From Ficedula albicollis (lineage: Eukaryota; Chordata; Aves; Passeriformes; Muscicapidae), in NCBI RefSeq assembly GCF_000247815.1, contig NC_021673.1, positions 37,272,102 through 37,336,101 of the forward strand: DNA of 64,000 bases, in the 5' to 3' direction. Shown here piece by piece: positions 25,009-37,600 of the stretch. The position numbers were made by a program, and so were the translations under genes. How positions within the stretch are numbered: the stretch's first letter is position 1; every line of letters begins with the position of its first letter. The notes beneath the pieces were generated by a model that was given only the letters and a program-made list of their open reading frames with translations, was not told where the DNA came from and did no database searches.

Positions 25009-25216
25009 GTTAGTTATTAGGTTCGTAATGAGTATAATACTGGTGTTAGTTATTAGGTTCGTAATGAGCATAATACTGTCTTAGTTGTCCATTAATACAG
25101 CAGAAAAATACAGTATGTTAATGTGTGTTATGTTAGTTATTAGGTTCGTAATGAGTATAATACTGTCTTAGTTGTCCATTAATGCAGCAGAAAAATACAG
25201 TATGTTAATGTGTGTT
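25009..25216. repeat. Compound three-copy tandem repeat (35 bp + 87 bp)
   Basis: TGTTAGTTATTAGGTTCGTA begins copies at 25009, 25044 and 25131. The first copy is 35 bp. The second and third share a longer unit of about 87 bp that continues through CAGCAGAAAAATACAGTATG to TGTGTGTT. Only two substitutions separate the long copies. Two duplication events of different size used the same left boundary. Confidence 0.95.
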
Positions 25217-28200
25217 CCCTTCAAGATTAGCTATGGAGAGTGAAAGTGCATATCTGTACTAATACAGTGAAAATCTATTAAACCTGTAACATTTCAGCAT
25301 GGAAAAAGAATTATTTTAACAGGTTGGTTCCATTAATGGTTATTTGTTTAAGAGGTCTTCTTAGTATTATACATTTTCTGATTGCACACTCAGAATTTTT
25401 TTTCCTGCGGACGCATCCCTTTCCTTGACAGGTTGTATTATTTTAAGTTACAGGGATTATGACATTATCTTGAGGATTTTTTTTACAAATTATAAATGCA
25501 GAGTGCTTTGAGTATATAATGGAATTTCACACCAAATGCAAACTTGCTGGTGTACCACAACTGTTCAGTCCAGGTTATAGTCCAGATTCTCTTTCCATTC
25601 CTGAAAGTTGCATTGCCACAACAGAGGAAAAATATTGCTGCTACTGCTTCTCCTTCACATTATTTTTCTCTCAACAGTGTGCTCCAAATCACCTATTGCA
25701 AGGGGCTTCATCTCTCTCTCTATTTCTTGGACTGGTTATAGAAACAGGGGCTGTTTCAAGCTTTACCTTTCCAGCTTGATCCATTTTTGTGCTGCACTGA
25801 CTTCCCCTTTTAGAGGTGTTGCTTTCTGCAGCCCTGGGTGGACATTTGAGCTGAAACAGTGCATACTACCATGAAAAGGTATTATTTTGGTGTAGTCTTT
25901 TAAAACTTCACTAATGGAGGATGAGTGTGCAAGCCCATTTGACTCCCTGCACTTCCCCTGATGCAGCAGAGGAGGATTCTCTGCACTGGGGAGGCAGAGG
26001 AAAGGGTTAAACTGCCAGAGAAATAAGCCTAGATCCTGTATCTTCAGTCTCTCACAGCATTGAAAAAAGAGAACTCAAGTTGATGTCTTTTAGGGGTCAC
26101 ATATGGTTCCCACTGATGAAGTTGTTTGAGATATTTTTTCAATCCCTGTCAATAGGAGCCATAGAGTTTGATGTTTATAGTTATTTCCTCTTGGAAATTG
26201 TGTATGTGAGAAGTTCATACTCTTTGCCACATCCTGTAGTAAATGTTCATATCAGTTCTTTCCAAAAGATTGATTCCTAGCTTGCTGCAGCACAGTTCAT
26301 CAAATCCTTAATACAGAGGTGAATGGATGGTAGTCTCTTTTTCATCCAAGCAATTGTAAGCCTGCATTTGGCTAGCAGTTATGCTTGTTGGATGAAGCAT
26401 GACTGTTCAGTATTCAGTTTGCTTGCTATTGCCAGCAAACAATACATTGGCAAGGGTTTACACTTTCTTTCTGTCCCTTCTTTTTTTTGTGTGTGTGCTA
26501 TACAAAACCAAGCACGGGTAATGAGTGTCCAGAATGTGTATGCTAATTCCTGTAGAGACCTAGATGTTAAAGTTTAAATGGAGAGTGAGTCATTTGAGGT
26601 CGTGCTGTTATCTTGTGTTGTGCTCTCTGCACTAGTTAGATTTTGCCTAACATTATTTTAAGTTGCTGAAGAACATTTGCAGCTGACTCCTTTCCTTTAC
26701 ATCTCCCTCTTTTGTTCTCCCATTTAGATCTGTCTATCTCCCTGGTGACGTTAAAGGGAAATAACCAGGTAGGCATAATTTTCTGGCACAAAAAAGTAGT
26801 AAAGAGCCTGAGAATGCAACGGGATTTGGCTTCTGAACACATTCCTTAGTTCCTTTGTAAGCCTCTGTCTATATTAATGGATTGCTGCACTTTGCAGAAT
26901 AATATACTCACACGGGCTTCATAGTCATCTTTCTCTCTTCATTCTGAGGACCAACATGTTAGTTTTTCAACAGCTGTAATCAGGAAAATAAGAGCTTTAG
27001 AGTTTGCTTCAAACCCTGTATCTCTAAGCAATCTGCTGCTAGAAAGCTACTCACAGAGTTAGCATGAAACTATTCTAATTCTGTATTAATTGCTGTAATT
27101 AGGTTTTTTGCGTCATGATCAGATCAAGGAAGCCTAGAGAGAGGAAAAAAAAAAAAAAGAACCCTCTTTATCCACAACTCTCCTAAAATGAGTCTCAGTA
27201 TTGCCATCAAAGGCAAAGGCAATGCAAGTCAGACTTTCCCAGCTGGGCAAAAGCCCTCGTTTTCAGGGATGTCAGAAGAGGCAGTTTGGATCCAGCAGAG
27301 CTGGAGTAATTCTCAACATGCTGTCCTGCATGCAGACCTTCTGATTTTTTTTTGTCCCAATATGATCTGTTTGGTATTCCTGGTTTGTTTAGATCTCTCA
27401 ATTTTGGAGGTTTTTTTGTCTTTGCTACTTACAGGCAGACTCGTCCTTTCTTTATATGGTCCCATATATGCACAAGGTACCTGTGAACAGTAACATCCCT
27501 CAGATTTCTCCTGACCAGTTTTGAGTGGCAAACTGGCTGTTCACAAAAGCACCTGGTTGCAATCTGGGGGAATTTCCCAGTCTGAGTCTTAGGCTTCTAT
27601 CATTCCTTGTGATGCAGGATGAGCATTCATTTATACTGCTCTTTCCCTTTACACAGCTGTTGTTTGCTATTTCCCTGTTATTAAATACTTGCACAAGGAA
27701 AGAAATATAAAAATGCTGATACTTGCCATTAACTATTTTTGATGCAACAACTAAGTCTGCCAACTGCATGAAGTGAATGCATTTTGTTAAGCACATCAAA
27801 AATGCGTTTGTAAGAAAAGGCTCAGTGGGTCAGATAAGAAGGACACAGAGTACAGTAGTAGCAAAGTACCTTGGTTTCCCATCCACAAATTGAGTTTTTC
27901 TTCCTTTGGTCCTTTGTGTGCTTGAGTTATTTAGACTGTAAACTTTTTATGATGGGAACTGCCTCTCTATCACAACCTATTTATACAATGGCCACATATC
28001 AGCCAACCAACATCAGAGAATTCTTTCCAACCCTCTCATTTCTCTTGTAGCTCACCCCATCCTTAGCATGTATTCTCATTGGAATTTGGAGTCTTCCACG
28101 TGGCAACCTTCCTGCATCCTGTTCCTTTCCATTCTTTCTCTCTCCTCCTTCATGACCTTCTCCAGATGGTACATCTGTAGGAAAAAGAATGGATTTAGAA

Positions 28201-28907
28201 ATGGTTGGTTTTCTTTCAATGGGAATTAAACTGCTTTAGCTTCTCACCAATGCTTTATTTTGGGAGCAGGTTAATCTGCTAGACCTGGGCAAGAAACCAT
28301 GTTTCCTTTCAACAAGAACTTCAGAAATGTAAATATTTTCTTGACTTGGATGAAATGTTAACATCTCAGAAATGTTTTCAAAGTCTAAATGCAAGGAGCT
28401 GTGAGCTGTGGAGAGCAGGCTGGACTTCGACTAAGTCAACAAAAACATGCTTTTAAGACTGTCAAAATGCTTCTGTCTCCTAAATTCTGGGGTGGTTTTT
28501 TAAATGAAATAAGACAAATTTAGTTTCTTCCCCATAGGTTGCCTTGGTATTTTTATAGAGTGTAACATTTTCATCGGAAAGGGCTTGAAGAAGGAGGGTG
28601 AATTTGACTGAGCATCCATATTTTGGCTGAACAGGTCCAGATACTCTTATCCTTTTATATACTCTTGATTAGCACTGTCCCTGTATGTCCAGGGGAGTTG
28701 AGGTGGGGCATGAAGAAAGCGAATGCAGCAATGTTCTGATCACCATTCCATTGACCTCGTCCCTTAAAATCTCAGATTTTCCCTCTAGTTTCAGAAAGAA
28801 AGAGGGGGCAATATGACTCCATCCAGGTTTATATTTCCATTAAGCTACAGGTCTCCCAGGTGCACAAAAGAATTAATATTACTGGTGTTACAGGCAACAG
28901 AGCAAAA
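25217..28907. other. Unique non-coding DNA
   Basis: No gene or interspersed repeat is recognised in about 3.7 kb. Simple tracts are T8(GT)n at 26481-26498 and an A-run at 27144-27158. Three overlapping plus-strand open runs near 25519-25874 and several near 27190-27530 look like chance openings. Confidence 0.5.
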
Positions 28908-29003
28908 ATGAAGCTGTAAGTATTGTGGTGTGCTTGTTTTGGCACGTCTGGAAGGATGAAGCTGTAAGTGTCGTGGTGTGCTTGTTTTGGCACGTCTGGA
29001 AGG
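28908..29003. repeat. Two-copy tandem duplication, unit 48 bp
   Basis: ATGAAGCTGTAAGTATTGTG at 28908 and ATGAAGCTGTAAGTGTCGTG at 28956 open two adjacent 48-bp copies with two substitutions. The unit length is a multiple of three, so reading frames through it give duplicated peptides of no significance. Confidence 0.94.
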
Positions 29004-32000
29004 AGTACCATTGTCAAGAAGTCTCAAATTCTCCTTTTCTCAAGCAAGTGACCATCTTGCCCAGCAGCTGCCACTTCCCTCTGGCCCTTCTCACCAGAAT
29101 AGTACCAATACCTAGGGCTATTTATCATTGTTCCTAAATATATGTTTAATTTAATTTCTATATATCTGTACATGCTACGGACCTCTTTAGGAAAACTACT
29201 TGAGCGAGAACTATGGGATTGAATTATTAAATATTAATAAGCAATAAATTTCAGATCACCCAAATTATAAAAATACCATACCCAGCCATGTGACAGTCAC
29301 TTCTCTCTTGCTCTGCATTTTTGGAAGATGAGGAATATGATCTTTTTAATGTTAATTTGTGATGATGCTATCAGTTTTTCTTTGAATGGTAAGTTTTATT
29401 ACTTAGGTCTCTGCATTAGAAGAGCTCAGTTTGTCTGTTGGTTTTCCCATACCACAGGATTTGTAGTGCAGTATGAATCAATTAGATTTATTTTACTAAC
29501 TAGTACAGTATGTGTAGGAGGTATAGCTCCTAAGAATGTGTTTCACAGATCACTCGTGTATGGAGATGTTAGGAAACTCGAACATTTTTTATCTGAAATT
29601 CCCCTTGCTCTCCCCTTAAAAAAACCTAAGCACTGATGCAAATAAGTTTTCAAAAAGATTGTTTTATGAATATATGTGCTATACTCAGTCTTTTTAAAGA
29701 ATAGAAATCACATAAATGACAGTTCCAGAAACTGTAGATTTATGGCTTTTTTAACTTTCCGATTATGCTGGCAATGACTAAAAAAAATAAAATTTTGTAA
29801 TTTTGAGGAGAGAATAATGTACTTTTTTATTAAAATAGAAATGACACACTGCTGCATATCTAACTTGATTTAGTGTTTTTATTAGTTATAGAACTGTTTT
29901 AATACCTCACTAACTATTGCTTTCTCCCTCAAGGTTTTCATTGTTCTCATACCCTAGAAACAAATTGATAATTCTGAAAAAAATAAAGTATTTCTTAGTT
30001 GTTTGCTAACAGCAGAATAGCAATCAGTCACCACAGGGTTACTACAATGGGCATCATTATATCTGGATCCTTATCAATTTCACTATATGGGTAAGTATTA
30101 TTGCTGCATACCGGAACTCCTTTGGTGTTATTGCTTAATTTTAATTGTGATTGTAAAATGTGAAAAATGTGGATATTTAAACCACAATTAAACACCTGCT
30201 ATACTTGTTGTGCATTGGCATTTAAAGATATATTGAGTATTTAAAATCTGCTGAATCAGATATTATATTGAGGAGGGAAATAAAAAATAAAAAATCTGGG
30301 ATTGGTTTGAAAGCAAATGTTTGCTTAAGGAAACAGTTGCCGGGAAATTTAATTTAGCCAAGTACGTGATGCAACATCTGAACCTTAAAACATTTTGAAG
30401 AGTAAATTCTGACATCGTGCTGTTTCTCATGCAGCTTCAGAGGCTGCCAGTCCCTTGCAGCTTCCAAGAATCCCACTGTCCTATGTGTGTCCCTCCGACA
30501 TCCTGCAAATGGAAAATCCTGCACTGGAAAACACCTGCCCAGCATTAACAAGATGTAAATGGCAGAAACAGCAGAATGTCAAGTTGCAGAGACACAAAGA
30601 AATGAAGGTTTTTTAGAAAAAGCCTCTGCTGACTACTCTCAAATTCTTAATTTCATTCGAGAGTGAAAACATTTCTAAATTGCTTCTGGTTGTGTGGTGA
30701 GAAGCACAGAAAAACACATGAGCACATGATTTTTGTTAGGCGTGTGAGTAATCTGAATGAGTTAGAGCTCAGCACATGTTGATGTGCTTTGCTGCCTTGG
30801 ATCTGTTAGTGGTGTAAGGTGGTTTAAATCTAGCAGACATAAAGAGAGGCAGCAGCTCTCAGTACAATTAAATCTGCAAGCAGCCTCTACTGCACAGCCT
30901 GGCTCATGCACCTTTCCATATCCCATCTCTTTCCCCTTCCTTAAAAATAGGTTGAAGAAATTGTTTGGTCTGAAAAAAGACTGATTTATCCTCTTAGTAA
31001 AGCCTGTTTTTCTAATACTAGAGGGAAAGTTTGCTTACAGGCATAAAAAATGTAACAGTATTTTAAGTCTTACTTTTTGTCTATTGTTGTTTCTTGCTTA
31101 CCCACTTGAAACTCAGAAGAAAAAAAAAATCATTGTATCAACTCAACCATTCCATCTTTGCGTATACGGTGGAAAGATTTTTCTGTGCATTCAGCTAGTT
31201 CTTGCCCATTCTGGAAGAGTGGTTGGGGGATCTTTTGCTTCATGATTTATGATCTAATCAGGTATGGACCTAGAACCAAATCCCTCCCCAAGCCAAACTA
31301 AAAGCTCTGGGAGAAAAACTGTTCCTCTGTTTAGGAGAGGTAACACCAGTATTTTTCTTCAACTGCAAAAGAGAGCTCTTAAAAAAAGAGAGTTTCTTAA
31401 TGGTCTGATGGTAGGCATCCTTGGTGGTGCATTGATTTAGGTTTTATTTCCTGCAATCTAGACTCCTGGGAGGATTCTCTGGCTTCTTGCCTCTGTAATT
31501 CTGTTGAGTTTACCTTGAACTTTGAAATGATTCAACATGATCTGCTGTCAGCCTCCTACTACACACTGGGTGATCAAAATAACTCCCTTCCCTTTCCTGG
31601 GAGATGAGGGTTCCCAAGGGCACCTCGTGGTCCTTATCTTTTCCTACTTGCTAGTTTGAAACCAGTGATATCTGGCTAATAGTTGTGGAAAAGCAAACTG
31701 TTTTGATAACTAATGCGTGCAATAAATTGGCAAGTTCTGTATTTCAATTTTTTCCCCCAAATTGTTGCCTCAGTTTGGAGGTAGAGTGCCCTGCTCCTTT
31801 CTGTACAGGCCAAACAGCTTCTCAAATGCCTTACCACAAATAAATCATTTAAGTATCTTCTTCTTGTCTTAGAGCATGTCTTGGCTACCAGCACACTTTC
31901 CTGTCAATCCTCAGTAATGGTTTGTGTCAGGTGGAACCTCCTGGGAAAGAAATGGGTTTATTTTAAAAAGTTTATGAGGGCATTTCCTATATCTCCAATA

Positions 32001-32020
32001 TGTGTCACAGAGAGGGATTA
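29004..32020. other. Unique AT-rich DNA
   Basis: I see nothing gene-like. The GC-richer spot at about 30420-30545 has a 65-codon minus-strand run without recognisable features. Confidence 0.55.
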
Positions 32021-32503
32021 TTAAATATAGAATAAATAACAGACAACTGTATTACGAGGCTTTAATTCCGTGGAGGGATTCCATTCTTCAAAAGTGGATT
32101 CAGTGCTCATGAAAGCTGTCAGCTCGAGGTCCTTGGAAGCCAAAGTGGTCTTTTTATCCCATAGATCAGGTGTGGTATTGACAAAAAACACCCAGGCTCT
32201 CCCATGCTGTCCTGATCTGTGTTTGTGCTTTAACCCGTCTATGCAAGGCAAGTAGAAGGGCAGGTGCAGGAGATGCAGTGTAGTTTGGTGTAAGTAATCC
32301 AAAATGAGCTCTGAGAAGGCTGGTGCCTCCACACATGCCAGCAGTGTGTACAGAAGCATTACCCAGTGTCCCAAAGTGTGGTGAGCCCCTGGAGCTGTGC
32401 TGGTGGGTGCACACAAGCTCTCAGCATTATGCAGGCACTGCACCACAGGGGAATAAACCTGGAGCAGAGAAGTGTCCAAACCCCACTGGCAAAGTGGCCA
32501 CAC
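32021..32503 (-). other. 160-codon open reading frame of unknown status
   Basis: The second-longest open frame in the window runs on the minus strand from 32503 to 32021. Its N-terminal half is leucine/alanine/histidine-rich (near residue 50 it reads MLLYTLLACVEAPAFSELIL, possibly membrane-prone). The C-terminal half is more polar, with KHKHRSGQHGRAWVFFVNTT near residues 90-110. I recognise no domain or transposon ORF. Overlapping open frames on both strands suggest a locally stop-poor composition. I see no promoter, polyadenylation signal or splice context tied to it. It could be a chance ORF, a decayed mobile-element ORF or a retrocopy fragment. Confidence 0.15.
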
Positions 32504-32689
32504 TGACTCACTGACTTATCTCTGTGATGAGCTAACCCATAGGGACCCTCACATTCTTCAGGCTTGGCTGGATGTGTGGCATATTGAGGCTTACATTTTA
32601 AACCTACACCTTTACAGCACAAGGCCCATCAATTAATTTACCTACTCTTGTGTCAACCTTGGCAGCTTTATAAATTGGAAAAAAAGATT

Positions 32690-32930
32690 CATGATCTAAA
32701 TCCAGCCCCTCACTCTGCGAGGCATTGATGCCTATAATTCCTCATAGAAAATATCTTTCCTGAAGTCTGCAATGTGTTATAATCTCTAATTATGAATATG
32801 TTCACAGAATTTGTTCATCTCAAGATGCACTTGTGCATCTGTTATTTATGCACTATACATTAAACTTTACATATAGCTTTAGAAATATTTCTGCAGATGT
32901 GCACTTGTGCTTAAAAGACCATAGAAAAGG
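32690..32930. promoter_or_regulatory. Candidate conserved non-coding element with 18-bp palindrome
   Basis: AT-rich, non-repetitive sequence dense in homeodomain-like TAAT cores (for example CTAATTATGAATATG near 32788). It also contains the perfect inverted repeat AGATGCAC-TT-GTGCATCT at 32823-32840. A related GTGCACTTGTGC appears about 70 bp later, near 32898. The texture resembles vertebrate developmental enhancers, but conservation cannot be judged from one sequence. Confidence 0.25.
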
Positions 32931-33257
32931 ATATGTTATGCTGTGTGATGAGGTCCTTGGGTATGGATTATAAAGTACAGAGAAGAGCATCATCTTTTCC
33001 CCGTGGTGGAGTTGTGACTAGAGATAGACAACCCCCTGCTGAAATTTTGGGGTGGAGGGCATCTCCAGAGTCATGGCTACAGGTGATGTTGCAGCCCATC
33101 CCTGGCAGGCAGTCTGTGGCTCTGTGTTTCTGCTGCCAGGCTCTGTGGGGTGAGGGGGTGTTCCTGACTATCCTGGAGCCCAGGAACAGACAGTGTTTAC
33201 TGTCTGGGTCTTCATGGCAGACAAGCCTGCTATCAAGGGCATCCTCAGGTCACCCTC
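32931..33257. other. GC-richer unique patch
   Basis: A 109-codon plus-strand open run (32933-33262) spans this GC-richer stretch. The peptide is unremarkable and shows no recognisable domain. It ends just inside the following tandem duplication. Confidence 0.4.
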
Positions 33258-33378
33258 TGTAGATGATATAGCAAGAAGCCAGTGTGAGGGCAGGGAAGTC
33301 TGGCACTGGGTAAGTTGTAGATGATATAGCAAGAAGCCAGTGTGCTTGTGAGGGCAGGGAAGTCTGGCACTGGGTAAG
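33258..33378. repeat. Two-copy tandem duplication, unit 58/63 bp
   Basis: TGTAGATGATATAGCAAGAA at 33258 recurs at 33316. The second copy has an extra short insertion (CTTGTG after AGTGTG) but otherwise matches through CTGGCACTGGGTAAG. The indel between copies is informative because an assembly stutter would give identical copies. Confidence 0.94.
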
Positions 33379-34394
33379 AGAGACTGTAAACTTATTAGAG
33401 AGGCTGAACTTTATGTTTAAATAGCACATAATGCAGTGGGGACTGGTCCCTGCCTGGCACTTTGAATTGCTGCAGTAATAATAATACAAGAAACAGAGCC
33501 ACTGCTCTGTACACAGCCATACAAAAAATGATGAATTGTTATTCTACTTGTTTTCCTACTGTAAAGTAATGCTGTCAATAGGGAATGCATTTAATTGGAA
33601 GATAAGTCCTCAAATGATTACCTTAGAATCTGAAGGGGGACAAAATACATTTCAGCACTAGCCACTACAAGAAAATTAGGATTAAAGATAATATAACTTG
33701 AAAAACGAAGCAAAAACAATCAGAGGGCCAATAAATGCATGATGTACAAAAAAGTAAACTTATATTTGAGCACACCCCAAAATCCTCTCTGGGCCCTGGT
33801 TCCAATCAGTCCCAAAAGGACATGAATGCCACCTTAAAGCTGTGACTGCTTCAGGAACTAATGCTTTTCTAACAGTGTGCTGCTAGGAAGCATTAACTAA
33901 GAGGTTTTGATAGGGAGATGCTACCAGGTTTTTTCAGATGTTAGCCTTCCTTGTGTAAGCCAGCTAAAGGTGCACATGGTTTGTGGAGTTGAACCCTGAA
34001 AGACTGTGCTTTTGAAAGGTACTGAGGTTCCTTCATTTCCACTGCAAGTTAATCAGGACTCCATGTCACAAGGGAATACAGTTCTGTTGTGTTGGCTGGT
34101 TTTGGTTTAGTTTTCTTTCTCTTTTTTTCTGTATGTGTGGACTTCTGTGCTTCACAAACAAAAGCTTTTTCACCATGAAGAGAAGACACCAACATATCTG
34201 TATAAGGTGCCCCAGCATGTCCTCAAAAAGAAAGTAAGTGTATGCAATTGAGTGCCCTATGTTTTCTTTTCACCCTACAACACAGTTTTTCTTTTCACTT
34301 TTTTATGTTATGCTTGATAATAGCAGTACCTGAAATATTTGATGATTGATGGAAAAAGGTGTTCCTTGCTTTGTCTTGAAGCACCATATCTTTA
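33379..34394. other. Unique AT-rich DNA
   Basis: I see nothing beyond unique sequence; there is no open run of note. Confidence 0.55.
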
Positions 34395-34475
34395 TGGAAT
34401 CATAGAAGCTGGAGATTGTAAAGGCCTTTTGGGTCATTGGAGCCACCCACGTGCCAACGCTGGATTGACACTCTT
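34395..34475 (-). mobile_element. Probable degraded CR1 3' end
   Basis: GGAATCATAGAAGCTGGAGA followed by 'aaaggccttttgggtcattggagcc' resembles the reverse-complement CR1 3' terminus (octamer, then 'aaaggcctttaagatcattgagtcc'). The match is short and diverged, with no clear continuation beyond about 34475. Confidence 0.4.
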
Positions 34476-35384
34476 TTCTTTTCCTGTGAAAGCTGCTTGT
34501 GATATGGTGGTGCAAAGAAATTTGCACTTTAATAGGACACATTTTCATAAAAGCTCAACCTGATTTTGTCTCTGTTTATGGTCCAGATACATACAGTGCT
34601 ATACAGGCCATATGAAATTACAGCAAGAAGTTGTGAATGATGTAGGAAATGAAAAATTTGTCACAAAGAGCAAGGAGGTAGCAAGCTGTGCTGCACTTTA
34701 CCTTTTGATATTAAACTCAGATATAAGACAGGCAAGGAAACTGGACTCAAAAGGTCTCAAGCAAATATAAGCCCTATGGAATAAAACTGAGAAAAAAAAA
34801 AAGCTAATTAAAAAAAAAGTTTTAGCATAGCTGGAAAGCATTTATTCTGTCCTATTAAAAAGAAACTCAAACACTTCCAGCTAAAGAGAGCACTTCTAAA
34901 TGTGGCTTTGTCCCAAATGAAGACAAACAAAAAGGGCTTCTGACAATTTGGGGGAGTGCTAGAGTATTCATACCAGAAGAAGCTGTTTGTTTTTTATTGG
35001 ATTTTTGGTTTGATTGGTTTTTTTTTTCTGTAAGAGGGGTGGAATCACTCATTCTAAGGCTGGTAAGTAGGACATACAAAATTTAATAGGAGCACATATA
35101 GTAAAAAAGAAATCTTCTTACTACAGAGGGCCTCTCAAAATAAAATCAGGTAAAATACAGGTAATGTTTAGCACATCATTACTGCAAGTATTCTGGCCTG
35201 GTTTATTTTCACCCCATTTTGTAAGGATTCTATACCTCACCCTTTTGGGGGAATAGAAAATATTTCTATATTTACCTCTATAATGTGCTATTTAATCCTT
35301 CTGCCTTTGATTTGTGCGCACAGATTTTTTAATCTCTTGCAGAACCCTTAAAAATTAATTTTTCTGGTGGTGAGGAATACATGG
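34476..35384. other. Unique AT-rich DNA
   Basis: No gene is visible. A-rich tracts lie at about 34791-34818 and a T-run at about 35019-35028. Confidence 0.55.
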
Positions 35385-35394
35385 ACTCCCCCTC

Positions 35395-35485
35395 AGGCCA
35401 AGTCCATGCAGCACATAAGGAGGTGCATGTCTCTCACTGCTTAAAGACAGGCATGTTCTTCAACACCTTGCTGAATTAGATCCTC
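35395..35485. repeat. Possible ancient amniote interspersed repeat
   Basis: The stretch 'ctgcttaaagacaggcatgttcttcaacaccttgctgaattagatcc' resembles an old repeat common in turtles, crocodiles and birds whose consensus reads like 'tgcttaaagttaagcatgtgcttaagtgctttgctgaatc'. I cannot assign the family name from sequence alone. Confidence 0.35.
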
Positions 35486-37439
35486 AACCATCATCACCAC
35501 TGATAGCTACTGCTTGCATGCTCTCCCTGCAAAATGTGCCTTTTTAAACATGCAGCCCTGGGACTTGGTGCTGGTCAGCAAAGCAACCACACTGAGGGAT
35601 GTTCCCTGCTCTCTGCATACTCATGGCTTGTAATTACTGCAGCAGCTCCAGTACTTAATTCTTTTGCCAGTGAGCACCTGCATCGTACATGTGGGATTCT
35701 AATCTTCACACCCGAGATGTCCTCGGATAATTTCTGTGGGTTTTATAGGCAATTCTGTGGTGATCAAACTACCGTAAAGAGAGACCTGTACCAACCCATA
35801 ATTTCCCCCCCCCTCTTTCAGACATATAATCTAAGGTTTCCCTTGTGGGTGGCCCTTCTTTCTTTTGTGCCATGGTAATTTCTTCATAGGTGGTACCTGA
35901 CAAGTCCTTTCTTACCCTTAGAGTTTTTTGTTCAGATTCCATTCACTTCAAAATATCATTACCATTGCAAACAAGGAAAATGTGTTTATCAGAAACTGCA
36001 AACTCCTTTAGGGCCTCATAGGATTAATCACGGTTATAAAGTTTTATTAAACACAATTTTTGTTTAATGACAAGCTCCACCAGTCCTTCCCATTCCAAAC
36101 CAATCCTGTCCTTAGGGTGTATCTAGCACAGCAGATTGTTTTCAACAGACTCTCAAGACAATCCCTATTACTTTGTCATGCACAGAGATATTTTTCTTCC
36201 TGGATAATTTGAACTTCCTTAAAAATCACATCTGTTTCATACTTTATTTATTTGTAATTTAAATCCTTAAATTGAATCTTTCATTACTAACATCTGGGCT
36301 TGAAATGCAGCCCACTTGAAAAAATACAAATTTTATTTTATTTGTAGTTACCCCCCTTCACTCAGTAGCATTGGTACAAACATTCCCTGGCCAGAGGCAA
36401 AACAGCCGGGTATCTTAAAGCTGTGATGCCGTACCACGTGTAATATGGCTCACTTGAATGTCCCTGAAGTGACTGGCAATTTGCCCAGAATTAGACTGAA
36501 TGCAAGTAATAAGCTGTAGAAATTCCACAATATTGACAATTAGATATCTCTATACAGCAGCAGCTGTGTATTGTTCTCATGGTATATTCCTCTCAAAGCA
36601 CCTCCTAAAAAAGGGAGGAAAAAAAACCTGGCAGAAGGTTGCAGGCAGCAGAAAGGTAATATACATTGTATGAAATATCTCAAATTCAGATTAATAGGGA
36701 TGTTTCTATTAGCACAGTTTTTCTACATCAGGAATAACGGCTAAGGCAAAATGCTGAGGAATTTTCAGTTTATAATACCACATCTGTACCGATAAATAGC
36801 TATATTTTAATTTTTTTTTTTTTTTTCTTTCTGAGAAAGATACCTACCCACTCTTTCCTTTCATCATGAAAAGGAGGAAATTGGAGTACGGGCTTACCTT
36901 TGGTTGCTGCTTGATTGCCCCCAAAACAGAAAAAGACATTAGTGTCCTGCACAATGGGATGCCCCTAAGATGTAGCAATATGGTCCAGAACAAAAAAGTG
37001 GGGTTAGAATAAAAGGTTTGGTTTTTTTACCTGATTTGAGAAAATTCAGATAGCTTTGAGGGTCCTGCTGGAATAAATACATTTATTTCCTATTAATTCT
37101 CTATTCCCTCATGTTTCAAAGTATATTTGTCAGTCTTTCTACAGAAAATGTGGAAAATTAATTCACTGAACATTTATTTTATTTTACTCACAAGAAGCAG
37201 CTGCCCACAGCGAACGGATTCAAATTTCAGTTTTTTAAACCGTACTTTTGAAGTTTGCATTATGAGCTATTCATCTTTGATATTTTGCCCAGTGGATATC
37301 AGTGGAGCTTGTTTCTGTCAGCTACTAAGCTTGTCAAACTTTGGTTTTGGTATCTGTCTTTATTGTAATAGAAACGATCTTTTTTAAAATAAGCTGCTGT
37401 TTGGTTGGTTTATTTGGTTGGTTTTTTTTTTTCCAGAAG
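35486..37439. other. Unique non-coding DNA
   Basis: Contains a 114-codon plus-strand open run (35534-35878) without a recognised domain, a C-run at about 35806-35813 and a poly(T) at 36811-36826. Nothing gene-like is supported. Confidence 0.5.
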
Positions 37440-37600
37440 TACCATAAAACTGAGGGAACAATAAGATGTCAAGTTTTATATTGCAGATGCTAATTTATCA
37501 AGCTAATTACCAACAAAATGCAACTAAATTGCTGATAATCTTGAGACTGATTAATTCAGCAACAGAGATATTGATGAGTATTTAAAGGTTAGGAATAGGA
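37440..37600. promoter_or_regulatory. Candidate conserved non-coding element
   Basis: Non-repetitive AT-rich sequence packed with homeodomain-like motifs: GCTAATTTATC, GCTAATTACC, CTGATTAATTCAG (near-palindromic) and TATTGATGAG. This is typical of deeply conserved developmental enhancers. It lies about 2.3 kb from the promoter-like CpG island. The call rests on motif texture only. Confidence 0.3.
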
